53,450 nucleotides of DNA from Paludibacter sp. (GTDB lineage: Bacteria; Bacteroidota; Bacteroidia; Bacteroidales; Paludibacteraceae). Position 1 is the first letter of the stretch, and every line of letters starts with the position of its first letter. The notes beneath the pieces are model-generated. The model ran no database searches. It was not told where the DNA came from and saw nothing but the letters and a program-made list of their open reading frames with translations. The position numbers were made by a program, and so were the translations under genes. Location of the stretch: the NCBI GenBank assembly GCA_010365115.1, contig JAAFGX010000022.1, positions 1-53,450 on the forward strand, read 5' to 3'. Below are positions 18,709 to 26,981 of this stretch, in pieces.

Positions 18709-19179
18709 AACATTCTAAATTAAATTATTTTAAAAATATATATAAAATAAAATTTTCTCATTTCCTAACTACTACAGACGCAAGTACAAGCATTAATAAA
18801 CCTGTTTATAAGAGTTTCTTCCCTTTCATAGCAAAATTAAACATCCTGACTATGTGCAATCAATTCCTGAAAACCAAGCATCAGAATCATCTTGCTATAT
18901 TAAACGGTTCAAAATTACAACATAGGTGGAATAGCTTCATGCTAAAATGTACATATTTTTTGCTGTATTAATCTAAAAACGTTATAATAACAGGATATTG
19001 TCAATGATCAATGATTTACTTCTGAGCCAACTGAAAAGTTATAAAATTATTGAGTAATTTTGTATACACCAGACAAGTAACAATTATTAAAATAAACCGT
19101 GTAAAAACAGACACATGAGCATGTTAAAGACAAACTACTTATCATATACAATATCAACAAATATTTAAATAAAATTAAT
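18709..19179. other. Divergent intergenic region between giant protein and BNR_4 gene
   Basis: No gene seen. It holds the shared operator (18936-18965) and a -7 box (18910-18917) for the leftward gene. A second -7-like TAATTTTG lies at 18832-18839 with ATTG 21 bases upstream, also on the minus strand. For the rightward gene only TAATTTTG at 19055-19062 is seen, without a good -33 element. Confidence 0.55.
18910..18965 (-). promoter_or_regulatory. Activator-type promoter and shared 30-bp operator, giant-protein gene
   Basis: CAAAATTA at 18910-18917 is TAATTTTG on the minus strand, a -7 box. Eighteen bases upstream lies TTCATGCT-N4-TGTACAT-N6-TGCTG (18936-18965), identical at all 20 fixed positions to the copy upstream of SusC at 12327. 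The 5' leader would be about 195 bases. The shared arrangement predicts that the surface protein and the SusCD operon are induced together. Confidence 0.6.
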
Positions 19180-20487
19180 ATGAATTGGAAAGTAAGAATC
19201 GTATTATTCACCATTTTACTTACAAGTATTTTTCCTTATTCAGGTTCCTCGCAGCGATTAATACCCGTGTTAGAAGGTTGGGCTGGGAACACAGTCAATG
19301 CCGTTGTTTTTCGGAAAAATTCAATTGTTACGCATCAAAAGATACAATATATTGCATTTTACGATCAGGATGGCAAGGTGGTGCTCGGTAAACGCAAACT
19401 TAATTCAAAAAAATGGGAATTGAATACCACCCAATATAACGGTAATGTGAAAGATGCCCACAATTCCATTAGCATTATGGTAGATGGTGATGGATATCTG
19501 CACGTATCTTGGGATCATCATGTGCAACCGCTGAATTATGTAAAATCATTGTCACCGAACTCTTTATTCTTAACAGATAAAATGCCGATGACCAGCTTGT
19601 TGGAAACCAACGTGACATATCCCGAATTTTACATGCTGCCTAATGGCGATTTGTTATTCATGTACCGTGACGGGCACTCGGGCCAAGGAAATTTGGTGAT
19701 TAACCGCTATGATCTGAGAACAAAACATTGGTCTCAGTTGCATGGCAATCTAATTGATGGTGAACATAGTCGCAACGCTTACTGGCAGGCGTACGTAGAC
19801 CATCTGGGCGTAATTCATCTGTCCTGGGTTTGGCGCTCAAGCGGAGATGTAGCAACCAACCACGATATGGCCTATGCACGTTCGGTCGATGGCGGAATTA
19901 CGTGGCAGAAAACAAGTGGCGAATTATACGAATTGCCTATACGTGCTGCCAATGCAGAATATGCCTGGCGCATTCCTCAAAAAAGCGAACTCATCAACTC
20001 TACATCCATGGCTGCCGATGAAGATGGAAATCCTTATATCGCTAACTACTGGCGCGACATTGATTCGTCTGTCCCCCAATACAGGGTTATTCGTTTTTCG
20101 GGAAAGGGTTGGCAGTCTTATAACCTCAACTTCAGAAGCCTTGGTTTCAGCCTGAGGGGTGGTGGTACCAAAAGTATTCCCATTTCACGACCTCAGATTC
20201 TAGTAAAAGGCAAAGCGGAGAAAACCCAAGTTTATCTGCTTTTCAGGGATGCTCAGAGAGGTTCGAAAGTATCGATGGCCAGCTCAACTGATTTATTAAA
20301 TAATGTCTGGAAAATCAGGGATCTTTCCTCAATGAATGTAGGTAACTGGGAACCATCATTCGATACCGAATTGTGGAAAACAACAAAAAAACTACATGTG
20401 TTTGTGCAAAATGTTGCGCAAATAGATGGTGAAGGAATAGCAAAGGTTAAGCCCGAAATGGTTTATGTTATGGAAGCCATCAAATAG
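19180..20487 (+). CDS. Secreted BNR_4-family beta-propeller protein (PL24/PL25 or GH145-like)
   Basis: This 435-residue protein has a signal peptide (about 1-24) and then one compact domain resembling BNR_4 (PF15892). Markers are DAHNSISIMVDGDGYLHVSWDHH (in parts: DAHNSISI, GYLHVSWDHH), a histidine-rich segment DGEHSRNAYWQAYVDHLG and later GNWEPSFD. BNR_4 seven-blade propellers include ulvan lyases (PL24/PL25) and the GH145 rhamnosidases acting on Rha-GlcA, so activity on a rhamnose/uronate polymer is plausible. The conserved His-Asn pair (DAHN) and the WDHH histidines are candidate active-site residues. The gene is convergent with the HTCS and shares a bidirectional terminator with it. Lyase versus hydrolase cannot be decided by eye. 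Confidence 0.65.
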   Translation: MNWKVRIVLFTILLTSIFPYSGSSQRLIPVLEGWAGNTVNAVVFRKNSIVTHQKIQYIAFYDQDGKVVLGKRKLNSKKWELNTTQYNGNVKDAHNSISIMVDGDGYLHVSWDHHVQPLNYVKSLSPNSLFLTDKMPMTSLLETNVTYPEFYMLPNGDLLFMYRDGHSGQGNLVINRYDLRTKHWSQLHGNLIDGEHSRNAYWQAYVDHLGVIHLSWVWRSSGDVATNHDMAYARSVDGGITWQKTSGELYELPIRAANAEYAWRIPQKSELINSTSMAADEDGNPYIANYWRDIDSSVPQYRVIRFSGKGWQSYNLNFRSLGFSLRGGGTKSIPISRPQILVKGKAEKTQVYLLFRDAQRGSKVSMASSTDLLNNVWKIRDLSSMNVGNWEPSFDTELWKTTKKLHVFVQNVAQIDGEGIAKVKPEMVYVMEAIK

Positions 20488-20500
20488 TTTAATCTAATGC

Positions 20501-20527
20501 TTTTACAAAACACTATGTTTTGTAAAA
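20501..20527. terminator. Bidirectional hairpin terminator between convergent genes
   Basis: A perfect 12-bp stem (20501-20512 with 20516-20527, arm TTTTACAAAACA) has a 3-base CTA loop. It lies 14 bases after the BNR_4 stop and 17 bases after the HTCS stop. A and T runs on both sides suit termination in both directions, although the stem is AT-rich. Confidence 0.6.
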
Positions 20528-20543
20528 ACAACCACATTAACAA

Positions 20544-23500
20544 TTAATCTTTTTCTCTTAGCTCACGAACAAATTGGCTAAATGTTTTACCATATTCCTT
20601 TTTAAATGAACTCGAAAAATAGGATTGACTTTCAATTCCAATTCTATCAATTATTTCGGACATAGGTAAATTTTCTTCAGCAGCAATTATAGTTGCTTTT
20701 TTTAATCGACAAGTTCTTACATAATCCATGATTGACTTATTCGTATTGTCTTTCACAATACTATAGAGCTTAGTTCTGGAAAATGACATTTTTTTACAAA
20801 TAAAGTCTACATCCATCTCCGTATTTTGAAGATTTTCCATTACCACTGAAAATAACTTTTCCATAATTTCCTGATCTTTTGTTTTCAGGTTATCTTTCAT
20901 CGAATCTTGAAGATAATTCTCTGAATAATGTTTTCGGGCAAGTGTTTTTTTGTTCAACAGATTGATTATCAATGCGAGTATATTTTTCATATCAATTGGC
21001 TTTGTCAAATAGGCATCAGCACCCGATTCTATTCCTACTAAGTATCCCTCATCAATATCTTTTGCAGTTAGTATAATCAATGGTATATGACATGTTGAGT
21101 CATCGTTTTTAATTATTTTACAAAAAGTGATACCATCCATGACCGGCATCATCAAATCGGTAATAATTAAATCGGGTAATTTTTTATTGGCGATTTCAAT
21201 ACCCTCCTGTCCGTTTTGGGCTTCCAATACATTGTAATACAATTGTAGTTCTTCTTTTAAAAGCTGTCTGATTTCTGTATTGTCTTCCACAATTAACAAG
21301 GTGCTTTTACTTTTGTTGAAATCTATTTCAGATGTTTCGTCATTGTCAGTTCTAGTTTTTGTCTCGTATAGTAAATGATATTCCCTTGAAGCATTTTTCT
21401 CTTTCGAAATTATTACTTCCGTGGCATTTTGTGCTTCAGTGTAATCTTCTTTATTAACAGGTATCTCAAGAAAAATTTCGGTTCCGGCATTTCTCTCACT
21501 GAAAATTGTGATATTTCCTTTGTGTATCAAAACCAAGGATTTTACAAGCGCGAGTCCAATTCCGTAACCAATATGGGGGTCTTGTGATGATTCCTGAACT
21601 CTGTAATATCTATCGAAAACTTTATTAATGGAATCCTCTGAAATACCAATTCCATTGTCGATAATACGTAAACGAATGGAAGATATTGGTTTATACGCAG
21701 AGTTAACACTGTATTTGTTTTTGAAATCAGATTTAATAGAATCGTGATTATCCAAAAGTTCCACTCTGATAGTTCCACCTATATTGGTGTATTTAAACGA
21801 ATTACTAATTAGATTAATTATAATTTTCTCTAAAATTTCTCGATCAAACCAACATAACTCTTTGTCAATACCTGGAGAAAATTCATAATTAATTTCCTGA
21901 GAATTAGCTAAATCATTGAATTCAGATGCTAAACCACTAACAAAAGATGAAATATTATTTTCACTCACTTTCAGTATGAATAAGTCAAGTTCGGCTTTTC
22001 TAAAATCCATTAATTCATTAATAAGATTTTTCAACCGTTTTGAGTTGCGATTAATGGTTTCAATTTGCTTTGAATTTTTAATTTGCGAGCTTAGTTTATC
22101 AATACTTCCAATAATTAGCGTTAAAGGGGTACGAAATTCGTGGGAGATATTCATAAAAAACTGCAATTGCATTTGGTGATTCAATTCCTGCTGTTCTTCT
22201 TTTATGCTTTGAATTTCCAATTGCTTTTTCGAATTCATCATTCGGATAAAAAACAGAAGAATCAGTATAACAAATCCCAAAAATGCCGACCAATAAACAA
22301 TGTATGCAATTGTTGATTTCCACCATGGAGGCGTTACAACTATGTCTAAAAAAGCAGTGGCTTTTGCCCATTCTCCATCGCTATTTGTAGCCTCAAGTTC
22401 GAAGGTTAATTTTTTGTCGTAAGGTAAGTTCGAATAACTTGCATAAGGTTTTTTTCCATCGGTTTGCACCCAGTTTTTATCTATATCATTCAATCGATAG
22501 CGAAAAAGACACTTCTGTGTGTTATTGAATATTAGCCCCGAAAAATGGATGGTAATATTGTTTTGATTGTGGTTTATTTTTAACTTTTTATTATCTTTAT
22601 CATAAACATCTTCATTTATGTCATTAAATGTCAGTATGTTATTATTCACCTCAATGGATGTAATAGTAGGAGATGCTGTAAAAGGCAGACTCGTTATATT
22701 ATTTGGTTGAAAGTAAGTAAATCCGTTTATACCCCCAAAATAAAGTCTTCCATATTTCCCTTCGTGTACAACATGTACTTTAAAATTATTGCTATTCAAA
22801 CCATCGTTAACATCATATCTTCTCATAAAATCCTTTTCAGGATCCAGTTCATAAAGTCCATTACTACCAATCCATATTTTCCCATTTCGGGCTACTTTAA
22901 CTGTTTCAGCATCTTTTAATAAAGGATTAAAATTAGTTCCATAATTTTTCACTTTATATTTTCCACCAGGCAAGAGAGTAATTTTATTACAACCAAACCC
23001 AATTGTACCTACCCATAAAGTGGTATCATTCGCTCTATCGATACTACAAATAAAACTGATTTTAGGTGATCCTTCGATACATTGAAGCACTTCAGTTTTC
23101 TTTATTTGTCCGTTCTTGTCCAATTGAACCCGAACCAAGTCTTGAAGTGTAGAGAAGAAAATCTCAGGTTTAAGTGGATCTGCGTAAAAATAAGCAACAG
23201 AATTTGCTTTATATATTGGATTTTGTTGTTGTTTCTTAAGATATTCAATTTTGTAATCGGTAGGATTATTATACTTAATTTTTACTAATCCATTTTCCCA
23301 GCTAGTTCCCCAAATCTGACCAAAACAATCCATTTGAAGTTTTGTAATTTCATAATTTGGAAAATTCTTATCATAACTGGATGATTTCTCTATCTTTTTT
23401 AATGTCTTATTGTAGATTTCAATTCCGCTCTTAGACGATATCCAGATACGATTATTGTTATCTTTTATAATGCTACGTATTATTTGTCTATTTAGGTTGA

Positions 23501-24695
23501 ATTTATCATCAAATGAAATCGGGTAAGTGTACGAATCGGTTTGAAGGTCATAACAATCAACGCCTTTAACCGTTGTTCCAATCCATAAGTAATTATTATC
23601 CTCTAAAATACAGGTAATATTTCTATCTGACAGTGTATTGCTTCTCCACGACTCTCGTATAATCTTATTAAATGGTTTTGCATAAATATTTATATAATTT
23701 ACGCCACCTCCATAAGTAGCAATCCATAGAGTGCCTTTATTATCCATATAAAGATCATTAATCTCGTCAGAGGTTAATGGGTTTTTTAATACGTCCATAT
23801 TAAAAACGGTTTCCAATTTAAGTTCCGTTTTTTCAATTGTAATAAAAAACAATCCTTTAAGAGTACCAATTGCCAATAGATTTTCTCTACATTGATTAAT
23901 GACCTTTATAGCCACATTTTCTTTATTTAGTTCAATAGATGAAAAGTTTTTACTATGAATTAATGGTTTGTCAAGAATTGAATCAACTTTATCAATAAAA
24001 TAAAACAACGTGTTACTGTTCCCAACTAATAGGTGGTCATTCTTCGTTACATATAGACTGGTTATGTCCGACTTACTTGTGAATGGAATGAATTTGAACC
24101 TATCTTTAATATAAACCCACAAACCATCTTTGGAGCTAAACCAAATACGATTAAATCTGTCCTTAAAAATTGGGATTCCTGTGGTTTTTGAAGGAAGATA
24201 AAAATCTGTATATTTTATCGTTAAATCTTTCTGATTAAAATTTATCTTGTACAAGCTTTTTGTAAAAGCATCTTTAGTCAACAACACACTATCGTTAACA
24301 ATTAAGATTTCTCCCTGAATATCATGCTTTTTACCTAAAACTTTTATTGGCAAATAACATTCTTTTTTTGCATCAAAACATTGTATCCCGGTGCTTGTTA
24401 CTAACCATAATTTTTCATACCTATCTTTGGTCATATAATATATTCTTCCTTGATGGTTAAGATCCGGATTAATATAATTCTGAATTTGATATCCGTCAAA
24501 GCGATTTAAGCCAGAAAAAGTGCCTATCCAAATAAATCCTGACTTATCTTGTAAAATTGAATTTGCATCGGCGTGTGCAAGTCCATCGTCAATTGTAAGA
24601 TGCTTTATAGAATATGGAACAGGGAAAACCGGAATGGCATATAAAATAGAAATTAATCCAAGTAAAATATAACTTTTTATTTGATTTGATTTCAT
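20544..24695 (-). CDS. Hybrid two-component system regulator (HTCS)
   Basis: This is a one-protein sensor and regulator of 1383 residues. In order: signal peptide (about 1-28), periplasmic Reg_prop propeller repeats (WIGTFSGLNRFDG type, about 30-670), Y_Y_Y domain (about 680-785), one membrane helix (about 795-818), HisKA with phospho-acceptor His852 (NISHEFRTPL), HATPase (N box LISNSFKYT, DNGIGIS, GYGIGLALV), a receiver with Asp1180 (LIITDLMMPVMDG) and an AraC-type HTH at the end. HTCS proteins sense a glycan oligosaccharide in the periplasm and activate their PUL. The ATG at 24695 gives a normal signal peptide; the ATG at 24755 adds 20 odd residues. All key catalytic residues are present. 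The target is probably the operator at 12327 and 18936. Confidence 0.95.
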   Translation of the reverse strand: MKSNQIKSYILLGLISILYAIPVFPVPYSIKHLTIDDGLAHADANSILQDKSGFIWIGTFSGLNRFDGYQIQNYINPDLNHQGRIYYMTKDRYEKLWLVTSTGIQCFDAKKECYLPIKVLGKKHDIQGEILIVNDSVLLTKDAFTKSLYKINFNQKDLTIKYTDFYLPSKTTGIPIFKDRFNRIWFSSKDGLWVYIKDRFKFIPFTSKSDITSLYVTKNDHLLVGNSNTLFYFIDKVDSILDKPLIHSKNFSSIELNKENVAIKVINQCRENLLAIGTLKGLFFITIEKTELKLETVFNMDVLKNPLTSDEINDLYMDNKGTLWIATYGGGVNYINIYAKPFNKIIRESWRSNTLSDRNITCILEDNNYLWIGTTVKGVDCYDLQTDSYTYPISFDDKFNLNRQIIRSIIKDNNNRIWISSKSGIEIYNKTLKKIEKSSSYDKNFPNYEITKLQMDCFGQIWGTSWENGLVKIKYNNPTDYKIEYLKKQQQNPIYKANSVAYFYADPLKPEIFFSTLQDLVRVQLDKNGQIKKTEVLQCIEGSPKISFICSIDRANDTTLWVGTIGFGCNKITLLPGGKYKVKNYGTNFNPLLKDAETVKVARNGKIWIGSNGLYELDPEKDFMRRYDVNDGLNSNNFKVHVVHEGKYGRLYFGGINGFTYFQPNNITSLPFTASPTITSIEVNNNILTFNDINEDVYDKDNKKLKINHNQNNITIHFSGLIFNNTQKCLFRYRLNDIDKNWVQTDGKKPYASYSNLPYDKKLTFELEATNSDGEWAKATAFLDIVVTPPWWKSTIAYIVYWSAFLGFVILILLFFIRMMNSKKQLEIQSIKEEQQELNHQMQLQFFMNISHEFRTPLTLIIGSIDKLSSQIKNSKQIETINRNSKRLKNLINELMDFRKAELDLFILKVSENNISSFVSGLASEFNDLANSQEINYEFSPGIDKELCWFDREILEKIIINLISNSFKYTNIGGTIRVELLDNHDSIKSDFKNKYSVNSAYKPISSIRLRIIDNGIGISEDSINKVFDRYYRVQESSQDPHIGYGIGLALVKSLVLIHKGNITIFSERNAGTEIFLEIPVNKEDYTEAQNATEVIISKEKNASREYHLLYETKTRTDNDETSEIDFNKSKSTLLIVEDNTEIRQLLKEELQLYYNVLEAQNGQEGIEIANKKLPDLIITDLMMPVMDGITFCKIIKNDDSTCHIPLIILTAKDIDEGYLVGIESGADAYLTKPIDMKNILALIINLLNKKTLARKHYSENYLQDSMKDNLKTKDQEIMEKLFSVVMENLQNTEMDVDFICKKMSFSRTKLYSIVKDNTNKSIMDYVRTCRLKKATIIAAEENLPMSEIIDRIGIESQSYFSSSFKKEYGKTFSQFVRELREKD

Positions 24696-25543
24696 TTTGA
24701 CAAAATAGATTGTTTGCAATTTTTTAGTACTAAAAGGTAGATTTGCACTTATCAAATCCGGTTATCAGAAACCAGTTCTGAGGCTAATTGGATCTAAAGC
24801 GTTACAAAGTTACATTTTTTTTTAAAACAACCTGCTTTACAATCAAAATAATTCTTTGTCAGATAATACTGATACACAAATTTTTCAAATATTCAATATC
24901 TTTAAGATATATATAAGCAAACCCTTCTACAATTTTATAATTCCACTTTTGGTTTGCTTTCCCAAAGTTACGTTTGGTAAGTAAAAGCAGTTACAAATCC
25001 CTGGTGATAGTATTTAGCTTGATGAGCTATGAGACTTAACATTAAATCTCTCAAACTATTTCTATCTGTGAGTTGACCAAAAATCATACACAGCATTGAT
25101 ATCAACAAGTAAATGATCTTAAATATTTATTCCCATCGTATTTTTTTTAAAACGATTCTATCAAAGACTTTTCTTGGTAAAAATCTGAAAGTTTAGCGAA
25201 GATAAATTTGCTTTGATTCATAGTTTTTCCTTTTCGGATAGCTAAATAACTAAAATTCAATTTACATCGTTACGCTACTTAAATCACACGGAACTGTGAT
25301 ATAAAAAAAATCAAAGAACGTATTTTTATTTATGGCACCCATTGATGATGATTAATATTTCCTTGGCAAGTAAATCTACTGTTTGATTATTTGTGTTTAA
25401 AAAGCTTGATTAAATGATGTGTGTGGAGGTAAAGATCTTTTGAGTTTTTTACACTACAGTTTCTATTTTTGTTTAAAGTCTTGAGACCAATTTGTATTTC
25501 GGTTTTTTTCTTTCTTCAGGGTCATACGGATTTACATTTAAAG
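24696..25543. other. Gene-free stretch: HTCS upstream region and left end of the integrated element
   Basis: I see no gene in about 850 bases; all frames are closed often. A -7-like box TAACTTTG on the minus strand (24805-24812) may serve the HTCS. GATACACAAAT at 24871-24881 recurs at 31902-31912 and is a candidate attachment core. A small hairpin ATCACA/TGTGAT lies at 25283-25300. Confidence 0.5.
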
Positions 25544-26632
25544 TTATACTTCTTCAAATTGAAGTTTGTCGATCAAGATTAATAGGGCAGGATTTGTTAA
25601 GATCATTTGGTCAAGTACAGGAGTGAAACGACTTAGAATTTGTGTTTGCATTGTTTTATTTTTTAATTCTTCGATTATATAGTCTGCAATATCAAGTCCA
25701 TCACAGCGTTGAGATTCTGTGGCAATATTTTCCAAAATTGTAGAGACTTTGATATCGCATCTTACTGATTGTTTTATTTCGTTGGCTTTAATACTCCATT
25801 TATCATAACCACCTAAATCAGGGAATAAAGTAACATTTCGACCTTTCAAGACTTTTGCTTTTTCAATGGATAATCCGTTGAGGTTTCCGGCTGCCAACCA
25901 AATCAAATCCGGCATAATGACACTTGCAATGATGGCAGACTTTTCGCTTTCAACAATGGCAACTTGTTTGTCGGGATAAATTTTCAATAAATGTTCCCCA
26001 AAGAAACATTGTTGCAAATTGAAGTCTTCAGGTAACTCTTTGGATTTTTTTAGTTTGTTGTGTACCCAATCAATTGCACCGCTTTGGTGTTTAAGGCGTC
26101 TGCCGGTTGTTGGGTTGTATTGCATAATTTTTCCAGTTCGCACTTTTCCATTAATATCAATTTGCCAAAAGATTACTTCTTTGGTTTTTGTTGCTCCTAA
26201 GGCGTAATTGTCGCCGATATAAGAAATTTGTTCAGTTGTGAGAAATTCGCAAAGGAAGCGAACGAAGTTGCTGCGGTAGGAGGCGGATTGGGCAACGTAT
26301 TTGAAAGGTATAGTTCCTGCCGGTTGCATTTGGTTTGAAGAGTTTGATGGGTTTGAAAAGTTTGATTTTTGTATTTTTGATAATGAGGACATTGTATGCG
26401 ACCCCACCCAGCCTCCCCCAAGGGGAGGAGAAAGAAAAGATGGATTGTCAATGAAATATTGTTTTGGAGTGTAATGATAGCCGCATTTGCTTTCGCGGTT
26501 ACATTTACCCACTGTTTTATGGATTGGTTCGTTGGTGTCGCCATTAATATAAATTGTGAAGCTAAGTTTTGCACCGCAACCGGGGCAGTCATGACGAGTG
26601 GATTTGCCTTTGTATTTTTCTAAGTAGTTCAT
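25544..26632 (-). CDS. Zinc-ribbon/Toprim-like primase of mobile elements (DUF6371 type)
   Basis: This 362-residue protein starts with a zinc ribbon (CPGCGAKL ... GKCNRESKCGYH, about 16-52) and has a Toprim-like core later: VAIVESEKSAIIAS (about 223-236) and VTLFPDLGGYDKW (about 261-273), which supply the acidic residues of the fold. It resembles the DUF6371/CHC2-type proteins common in Bacteroidota elements and presumably primes element DNA synthesis. Between the two parts, codons near residue 69 (SPPLGGGWVG) come from a GC-rich palindrome of REP type inserted in frame. It is the last gene of the element and follows the palindrome-rich region at 26721-26981. Confidence 0.75.
   Translation of the reverse strand: MNYLEKYKGKSTRHDCPGCGAKLSFTIYINGDTNEPIHKTVGKCNRESKCGYHYTPKQYFIDNPSFLSPPLGGGWVGSHTMSSLSKIQKSNFSNPSNSSNQMQPAGTIPFKYVAQSASYRSNFVRFLCEFLTTEQISYIGDNYALGATKTKEVIFWQIDINGKVRTGKIMQYNPTTGRRLKHQSGAIDWVHNKLKKSKELPEDFNLQQCFFGEHLLKIYPDKQVAIVESEKSAIIASVIMPDLIWLAAGNLNGLSIEKAKVLKGRNVTLFPDLGGYDKWSIKANEIKQSVRCDIKVSTILENIATESQRCDGLDIADYIIEELKNKTMQTQILSRFTPVLDQMILTNPALLILIDKLQFEEV
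26412..26428. repeat. REP-like palindrome inside the primase gene
   Basis: CCTCCCC and GGGGAGG (26412-26418 and 26422-26428) form a 7-bp GC stem with a 3-base loop. The flanking pattern (CCCACCCAG on one side, GAGAAAG on the other) is a form I recognise from intergenic REP-like repeats in Bacteroidota. Here it is read through as SPPLGGGWVG. Confidence 0.6.
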
Positions 26633-26641
26633 GTTTCTAGG

Positions 26642-26668
26642 AGTAAGAGGTAAGCAGTAAGAGGTAAG
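26642..26668. repeat. Short direct repeat AGTAAGAGGTAAG x2
   Basis: The 13-mer occurs at 26642-26654 and 26656-26668, directly upstream of the primase start. It looks like a simple slipped-strand duplication of the kind often seen between Bacteroidota genes. Confidence 0.6.
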
Positions 26669-26720
26669 TAAATTGTTTTTAATTGAATATGAGTAAATTA
26701 CACTCTATCAAAATATTTAA

Positions 26721-26778
26721 TTAGTAACATGTAGTAACACTGGTAACAGATGTTTCTAGTGTTACCAACTGTTACTAA
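26721..26778. repeat. 58-bp imperfect palindrome built from GTAACA units
   Basis: Arms 26721-26748 and 26751-26778 pair at 23 of 28 positions around a GA centre. The outer arms TTAGTAACA/TGTTACTAA and the inner GTAACACT/AGTGTTAC are perfect. It is noncoding, between the DUF3987 gene and the primase gene, next to the second inverted-repeat block. A binding site of a dimeric initiator or a transcript hairpin are both possible. Confidence 0.8.
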
Positions 26779-26804
26779 AGTAAAGTTTTATAATTATTCT
26801 TAGC

Positions 26805-26981
26805 TTGGTTGTAGGGTTGTAGGTTGTACCCTCTTTAAGTTGCTTATTGTTATATATTTATGTGTTTATTGCCTACAACCTTATTATTTCTAATGGTTAC
26901 TATCTGGTTGTAGCCTTAAAATGCTGAAATGCTTTATTGTTGGCGGTTTCAGTGTATTACAACCTACAACCCTACAACCAA
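26805..26981. repeat. Nested inverted-repeat block with perfect 24-bp arms (GGTTGTA units)
   Basis: Arms 26805-26828 and 26958-26981 are perfect reverse complements over 24 bases, each holding three GTTGTA (or TACAAC) units. The right arm touches the stop codon of the DUF3987 gene. Inside, CTACAACC (26873-26880) pairs with GGTTGTAG (26906-26913), so the unit order is three forward, one reverse, one forward, three reverse. No gene lies within. It is a candidate replication origin or single-strand initiation site, given the primase and P-loop genes on its two sides. Confidence 0.85.

Noticed and set aside
25473..25541. Open minus-strand frame with a proline/lysine-rich peptide (NPYDPEERKKPKY)
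   Set aside because: No start codon and only about 22 codons; it may be a decayed gene end, but cannot be supported.
26805..26981. CRISPR array from the repeated GGTTGTA units
   Set aside because: Units are short, in both orientations and without regular spacers or cas genes.
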